8,756 nucleotides of DNA from Fibrobacter sp. (GTDB taxonomy: Bacteria > Fibrobacterota > Fibrobacteria > Fibrobacterales > Fibrobacteraceae), in NCBI GenBank assembly GCA_017520105.1, contig JAFWRL010000145.1, positions 1-8,756 on the forward strand, in the 5' to 3' direction. The notes under the pieces were generated by a model that was not told where the DNA came from, made no database searches, and saw nothing but the letters and a program-made list of their open reading frames with translations. The position numbers and the translations under genes were made by a program. Below are positions 6,265 to 8,756 of the stretch, one piece after another. The stretch's first letter is position 1. Every line of letters starts with the position of its first letter.

Positions 6265-7647
6265 ATGATGCGGTGGTGGCAAAATATTTTGTTCTGTGCT
6301 TTTACGGCGCTCCTCTTCGGTGCCGGTTTTGGCCATGCCTCGTGCCGCATTGAACGCATTGAGTGGGACGGTAAACACAGCGAGTTTGATGAACTTACGA
6401 TGGGGGACGTTGTCGGGGCGCCTTGCGATTCTTGGCATGTGGCGAAGGAAAAACTGTTGCGCTATTACGAGGACCACGGGTTCCTCGCGGCTAAGCTGCA
6501 GGTGGAAGTCGATAGTGCTGGCGTCATGCGTTGCCTGTTCGAGCGCGGCAGCGCCTGGGTGTGGGCCGAACCCGAAAATCTGGATTCGGGAGCAACGGAT
6601 ATAGAAGTCTTTAGGCAGCTTACGGGAATTGAAATTGATGGCCCTGTATCGCTTTCGGATTTGAGCCGTTCTGATGGTAGGCTCTCGCGTTTGGGATATT
6701 ACGATAAAACTTCAGATGTTCGCTTGTTCCGTGACCCCGTACGCAATCGCGTTATCCCTGCGTATTCCATGCGTGCGACGGCTATATCTTATGCAGAAGG
6801 TTTTCTCACGTATTCGAGTGACGAAAATGTCTGGGACGGGCATGTCGATCTCGCTTTGTACAACATTTTGGGCACGGGACGAGACTTACGTCTGGAGGGA
6901 ACATCGCAGGAGAATTCCCGCCGCCTGGAGGGCTCGTATCGCGAAAGGTTTATTTTCGGGACATCGTGGGATGTGCTTGTGCGCGGGTTCTTCGAAGACG
7001 ATTCGCTGTCGCGCAATTCGCGGCTGGAGGTGGGCGTTTCGCGGAACGTCGGGTTTAATTTTGAGGTGTCTGCATTTGTCGGTATTGGGAACGACGAGAA
7101 AAGTTCTACGTTCGAGTTGTCGTATATCTCACTTGACCGTAGCGTTTTGCCACGGCGCGGAACCTCCTTCGACGTATCGCTGGCGTGGATGATGGACCGT
7201 CCCGATTCGCTCGACAGCTACTTGCGCTTGGAATCCTCCTTTATTCATTACGTTCCCGTGTGGAAAAATTTCATTGCGCGGTATTCCGCCGCTGCAGGGA
7301 CGATGCTTCCGTCAGGCGGCTCGTTTGCTCGTGAAGACTTGTTCGCCCTGGGTGGGATGGATTCGTTCAAGGGCATGATGTACCGTTTTATGCGGACCCG
7401 TGCATACGGCTTCTCGCAGATGGCTCTCCTTTGGCAGGACGGCTACGACTTGTCGATTGAGGTGTTCTACCAGCCGGGGCTTTACAGGCGGATGGCACCG
7501 TTCCACGGTTGGGCCCGCGAGCATGACTATGGCTTAGGCTTTACTCAGTACCGCAAGTCGTGGAGCTTTAGCATTTACTATGCGCTCCGCAATGGGTGCA
7601 ACTATCTGGACGGCGTGCTAGGTTTCGGCGTGAAAACGCTGTTTTAA
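6265..7647 (+). CDS. Omp85-superfamily outer-membrane protein with POTRA domains (BamA/TamA/FhaC-like)
   Basis: A 460-residue protein that would insert or export proteins across the outer membrane, or be a divergent member with another role. Signal peptide 1-25 (MMRWWQNILFCAF..., cut after GHA). Residues 27-95 look like one POTRA (CRIERIEWDG, a helix AKEKLLRYYEDHGF, then strands), and 96-165 like a second (FRQLTG, VSLSDLSRSDGRLSRLGYYD). The barrel begins near 187 with VDLALYNILGTGRDLRLEG, the typical Omp85 entry strand. FALGGMDSFKGMMY (360-373) aligns with the conserved L6 loop motif LGG-S-RGY/F, but Lys369 replaces the normally invariant Arg and Met371 the aromatic. It ends in a barrel-type strand, VLGFGVKTLF. 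Two POTRAs and about 460 residues is small for BamA and nearer TamA or FhaC types. ATG 6265 is chosen because it gives a proper signal peptide; the longer reading from 6202 adds a basic non-signal stretch inside the upstream gene. Last gene of the operon. Confidence 0.85.
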   Translation: MMRWWQNILFCAFTALLFGAGFGHASCRIERIEWDGKHSEFDELTMGDVVGAPCDSWHVAKEKLLRYYEDHGFLAAKLQVEVDSAGVMRCLFERGSAWVWAEPENLDSGATDIEVFRQLTGIEIDGPVSLSDLSRSDGRLSRLGYYDKTSDVRLFRDPVRNRVIPAYSMRATAISYAEGFLTYSSDENVWDGHVDLALYNILGTGRDLRLEGTSQENSRRLEGSYRERFIFGTSWDVLVRGFFEDDSLSRNSRLEVGVSRNVGFNFEVSAFVGIGNDEKSSTFELSYISLDRSVLPRRGTSFDVSLAWMMDRPDSLDSYLRLESSFIHYVPVWKNFIARYSAAAGTMLPSGGSFAREDLFALGGMDSFKGMMYRFMRTRAYGFSQMALLWQDGYDLSIEVFYQPGLYRRMAPFHGWAREHDYGLGFTQYRKSWSFSIYYALRNGCNYLDGVLGFGVKTLF

Positions 7648-7648
7648 G

Positions 7649-7892
7649 AAAAAAGCTTTTGAAAAAACGAAAAAAGTACGTTATGCGGGCGGGGCCCCAG
7701 CTCGGAGTTGACGCCTGCGGCGTCCGTCGCTACGGTTCGGTCATGCCGGTCTGCATGCAGCCCGTCGCGACACTCACCTTGCAGACTTTTGCGAAGGTAT
7801 TCCTTGGCCGACGCTATATTCTCGCTCTGTTAATCATTCATTTGTTTTTGATGGAATATCTCACTAACAGCAATAATAATTGCTGCTAATAG
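7649..7892. other. Gene-free intergenic segment with a GC-rich core; possible dispersed element
   Basis: No credible coding signal lies between the Omp85 stop and the relic at 7893. Bases 7685-7790 are markedly GC-rich against both flanks and include the palindrome GGGGCCCC (7691-7698) and a hairpin, GACGCC-TGC-GGCGTC (7710-7724). After about 7810 the sequence turns AT-rich. A 97-codon reading frame overlapping the Omp85 gene end crosses it, but lacks a ribosome site and a plausible protein. No clear terminator with a T-run is visible for either converging gene. The sharp composition change suggests a small inserted or repeated element. Confidence 0.5.
7868..7885. repeat. Stem-loop CAGCAAT-AATA-ATTGCTG
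   Basis: A perfect 7-bp inverted repeat with a 4-base loop, extendable by two more pairs past one mismatch (7865-7888). It ends seven bases before the Omp85 tail relic. It lies between converging genes, which would suit a transcription stop, but no T-run follows on either strand. It may instead be one terminus of the segment inserted before the relic. Confidence 0.55.
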
Positions 7893-7925
7893 GTGCTGGG
7901 TTTCGGGGTGAAAACGCTAATCTAG
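7893..7925 (+). pseudogene. Relic of the 3' end of an Omp85-type gene (VLGFGVKTLI-stop)
   Basis: The eleven codons GTG to TAG encode VLGFGVKTLI, almost the same as VLGFGVKTLF ending the Omp85 protein at 7615-7647. Over 34 bases (7615-7648 against 7893-7926) there are six mismatches, five of them at third codon positions. That pattern means the two copies diverged while both were coding, so this is the last scrap of a former paralogue or of the original gene end, not a recent copy. An in-frame TAG sits immediately before it (7890-7892), so nothing upstream is joined to it. It is too short to be a gene. Confidence 0.75.
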
Positions 7926-7942
7926 GCTGTAGGTGGTGGGTC

Positions 7943-8545
7943 TTAGAGTCTCGGTACTCGCACCTTGTCGCCCGCGTTCAAGTGTTCCAACGACACACCT
8001 GGGTTGACGGACTGTAACGAGGACAGCACGTAAAAGCGGGGGAGGCTCTGCGTTCCGGCACCGTAAGTCCTGCGGAGCAACTTGAACAGGTCTTCTCCGT
8101 CGTTTGCCGTGACGGTCTTGTAGAGGTTCTTATTAGACGGGTCGGACTGGAGTGCCGAGAGCGCGTTCGAGAATTTGGCTGCAAAGTTTTCTGCAGAATG
8201 ATTGGGTTTTGCGACCTCTGGTGCGTGCTTGGCGGCGGACTTGTCATTTTTCGTTTTGGCTGATGCGTTTTTCTGGTTGCCCGGTTTCCCGGTGACAGAC
8301 GGCGGCAACTTGAATGTCGGCATCTTGGACGAGTTCATGGTCAGGTTGACATCGACGGAATCTTTGCCTTTCTTGACCGGTTCTAGTGCCAAAATGGAGT
8401 CCAGCGAGGCAATATAGTTGCTATCGGGCCATTCTTCGAGGACCATTTTCTTGTTGACTTGGATGATTTTAATGGTCGGATGGTCTTTTTCGCAGGCCAA
8501 AAGCAAAAAACAGGACAAGAAACAGAGCGACAATAGAGATTTCAT
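7943..8545 (-). CDS. Predicted lipoprotein with C-terminal LysM-like domain
   Basis: A 200-residue protein, probably lipid-anchored in the periplasm or outer membrane, that may bind peptidoglycan. MKSLLSLCFLSCFLLLACEK is a clear lipoprotein signal with lipobox LLAC and lipidated Cys18. Residues 75-120 are a Lys/Pro/Ser/Ala-rich low-complexity linker. The C-terminal 60 residues have the LysM layout: VTANDGEDLFKLLRRTYG (145-162) for the opening strand and helix, a second helix (170-178), then NPGVSLEHLNAGDKVRVPRL ending in the (L)-x-x-G-x-x-(V/I)-x-(V/I)-P motif. The usual GDTL is replaced by GEDL and the insert is a little long, so LysM is likely but divergent. ATG 8545 is chosen over an upstream frame start at 8599 because it begins the lipoprotein signal and lies downstream of the promoter. 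It converges with the mgl operon and diverges from rpmE2. Confidence 0.85.
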   Translation of the reverse strand: MKSLLSLCFLSCFLLLACEKDHPTIKIIQVNKKMVLEEWPDSNYIASLDSILALEPVKKGKDSVDVNLTMNSSKMPTFKLPPSVTGKPGNQKNASAKTKNDKSAAKHAPEVAKPNHSAENFAAKFSNALSALQSDPSNKNLYKTVTANDGEDLFKLLRRTYGAGTQSLPRFYVLSSLQSVNPGVSLEHLNAGDKVRVPRL

Positions 8546-8555
8546 GTTGTAAAAA

Positions 8556-8584
8556 ATACTAAAAATGGAGTCCACGCTTGCCAA
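8556..8584 (-). promoter_or_regulatory. Promoter of the lipoprotein gene (TTGGCA-N17-TAGTAT)
   Basis: On the minus strand TTGGCA (8584-8579) and TAGTAT (8561-8556) are spaced by exactly 17 bases; TTTG just beside the -35 also suits the Bacteroidota form. The start of transcription would be near 8549, four bases before the ATG at 8545. With no Shine-Dalgarno sequence, the message would be essentially leaderless. Confidence 0.6.
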
Positions 8585-8609
8585 ATTCCCGAAAAACAAC
8601 TAAATTTTG
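8578..8609 (+). promoter_or_regulatory. Candidate rpmE2 promoter overlapping the divergent lipoprotein promoter
   Basis: TTG (8578-8580), 20 bases, then TAAATTTTG (8601-8609), near the Bacteroidota pattern TTG-N19-21-TAnnTTTG. The leader would be about 28 bases and carries AGGAAG (8630-8635). Its -33 element shares bases with the -35 of the minus-strand promoter, so RNA polymerase could not occupy both at once. Confidence 0.5.
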
Positions 8610-8642
8610 GCTCTCAACATTTACTTCACAGGAAGTTTTATA

Positions 8643-8756
8643 ATGAAAGAAGGTATCCACCCTAATTATCAACCGGTCGTGTTCGTCGATGCGAATACGG
8701 GTAAAGAATACATCACCCGCTCCACGAAGTCTTCCGCCGAAAAGAAGACTATCGAT
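8643..8756 (+). CDS. rpmE2: 50S ribosomal protein L31, type B (partial, C-terminus beyond window)
   Basis: Large-subunit protein L31, which bridges the 50S and 30S subunits. The 38 visible codons read [20 protein letters not shown] and then [18 protein letters not shown]. The MK-x-IHP-x-Y opening and the (V)VFxDxxxGxxxxxxST pattern are those of the type B form. The zinc-binding cysteines expected near residue 16 in the C+ (type A) form are absent, so this is the zinc-independent C- form. Start ATG follows AGGAAG (8630-8635) by seven bases. It is transcribed divergently from the lipoprotein gene; the C-terminal half, including the usual SHPFYTG segment, lies past the window edge. Confidence 0.93.
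   Translation, partial: MKEGIHPNYQPVVFVDANTGKEYITRSTKSSAEKKTID

Noticed and set aside
6340..6345. Ser-Cys after the Omp85 signal peptide as a lipobox
   Set aside because: The residues before Cys27 are His-Ala-Ser with no Leu at -3, so lipidation is unlikely; signal peptidase I cleavage after GHA fits better.
5022..6359. 445-codon open frame on the minus strand
   Set aside because: It is antisense to the large barrel gene and crosses the boundary into the Omp85 gene. Its product is Arg/His-rich without domains, as expected from reverse reading of biased codons.
7633..7645. AAAAC-GCT-GTTTT dyad at the Omp85 gene end as a terminator
   Set aside because: The stem is only 5 bp and AT-rich, sits inside the last codons and has no T-run after it.
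7868..7885. Stem-loop as a terminator for the mgl operon or the lipoprotein gene
   Set aside because: The stem is short and AT-containing and no T-run follows on either strand, so it is reported only as a repeat.
7596..7889. 97-codon plus-strand frame across the Omp85 gene end and the GC-rich segment
   Set aside because: It starts inside the Omp85 gene in another frame, lacks a ribosome site, and its product ends in Asn/Cys low complexity with no recognisable domain.
8546..8599. Upstream ATG for the lipoprotein at 8599
   Set aside because: It would place 18 non-signal residues before a perfect lipoprotein signal, and it lies upstream of the best promoter.
1..8756. CRISPR array, tRNA, rRNA or insertion sequence
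   Set aside because: I saw no regularly spaced long repeats, no tRNA or rRNA landmarks and no transposase frame in the window.

Overview
The window looks like chromosomal DNA of a Fibrobacterota bacterium (Fibrobacter or a close relative). This is inference from roughly balanced base composition, a type B (cysteine-free) ribosomal protein L31, Bacteroidota-like promoter elements (TTG, 19-20 bp, TAnnTTTG) beside good Shine-Dalgarno sites, an MglA/MglB pair, and a large outer-membrane protein of a kind I associate with the Fibrobacterota-Chlorobiota-Bacteroidota group. No single gene fixes the species.

Layout. (a) 1-749, minus strand: the first 249 residues of a DegT/DnrJ/EryC1/StrS sugar aminotransferase of the WbpE type, running off the left edge. 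(b) 750-963: a divergent intergenic region with an inverted repeat, a possible dispersed repeat (CTGGATCC to GGATGACG), five 7-bp tandem repeats and a strong rpsT promoter. (c) 964-1224: rpsT (protein S20, GTG start), followed by a clear intrinsic terminator. (d) 1462-7647: five closely spaced plus-strand genes. These are an MglA-type GTPase with a long disordered tail, an MglB-type roadblock protein, a single-span DUF2914-like protein, a 967-residue predicted outer-membrane beta-barrel protein, and a two-POTRA Omp85-family protein. (e) 7648-7942: about 295 bases without a credible gene. They hold a GC-rich segment with hairpins, an AT-rich stem-loop and a 33-base relic matching the last codons of the Omp85 gene. 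(f) 7943-8545, minus strand: a LysM-like lipoprotein. (g) 8643 to the end: rpmE2, starting divergently from the lipoprotein with overlapping promoters.

The most interesting unit is (d). MglA and MglB are a GTPase and its activating protein that set front-rear polarity and motility in Myxococcus and related bacteria. Here they are packed with three envelope genes: gaps of 30, 8, 6 and 1 bases join mglA through the Omp85 gene. The arrangement suggests a cytoplasmic polarity switch tied to an inner-membrane-anchored periplasmic protein and an outer-membrane machine. That is a hypothesis from gene order, not something the sequence proves.

Two minus-strand genes (the aminotransferase and the lipoprotein) have their best -10 elements only 5-10 bases before the ATG and no Shine-Dalgarno sequence, so both may be translated from leaderless or nearly leaderless mRNAs.
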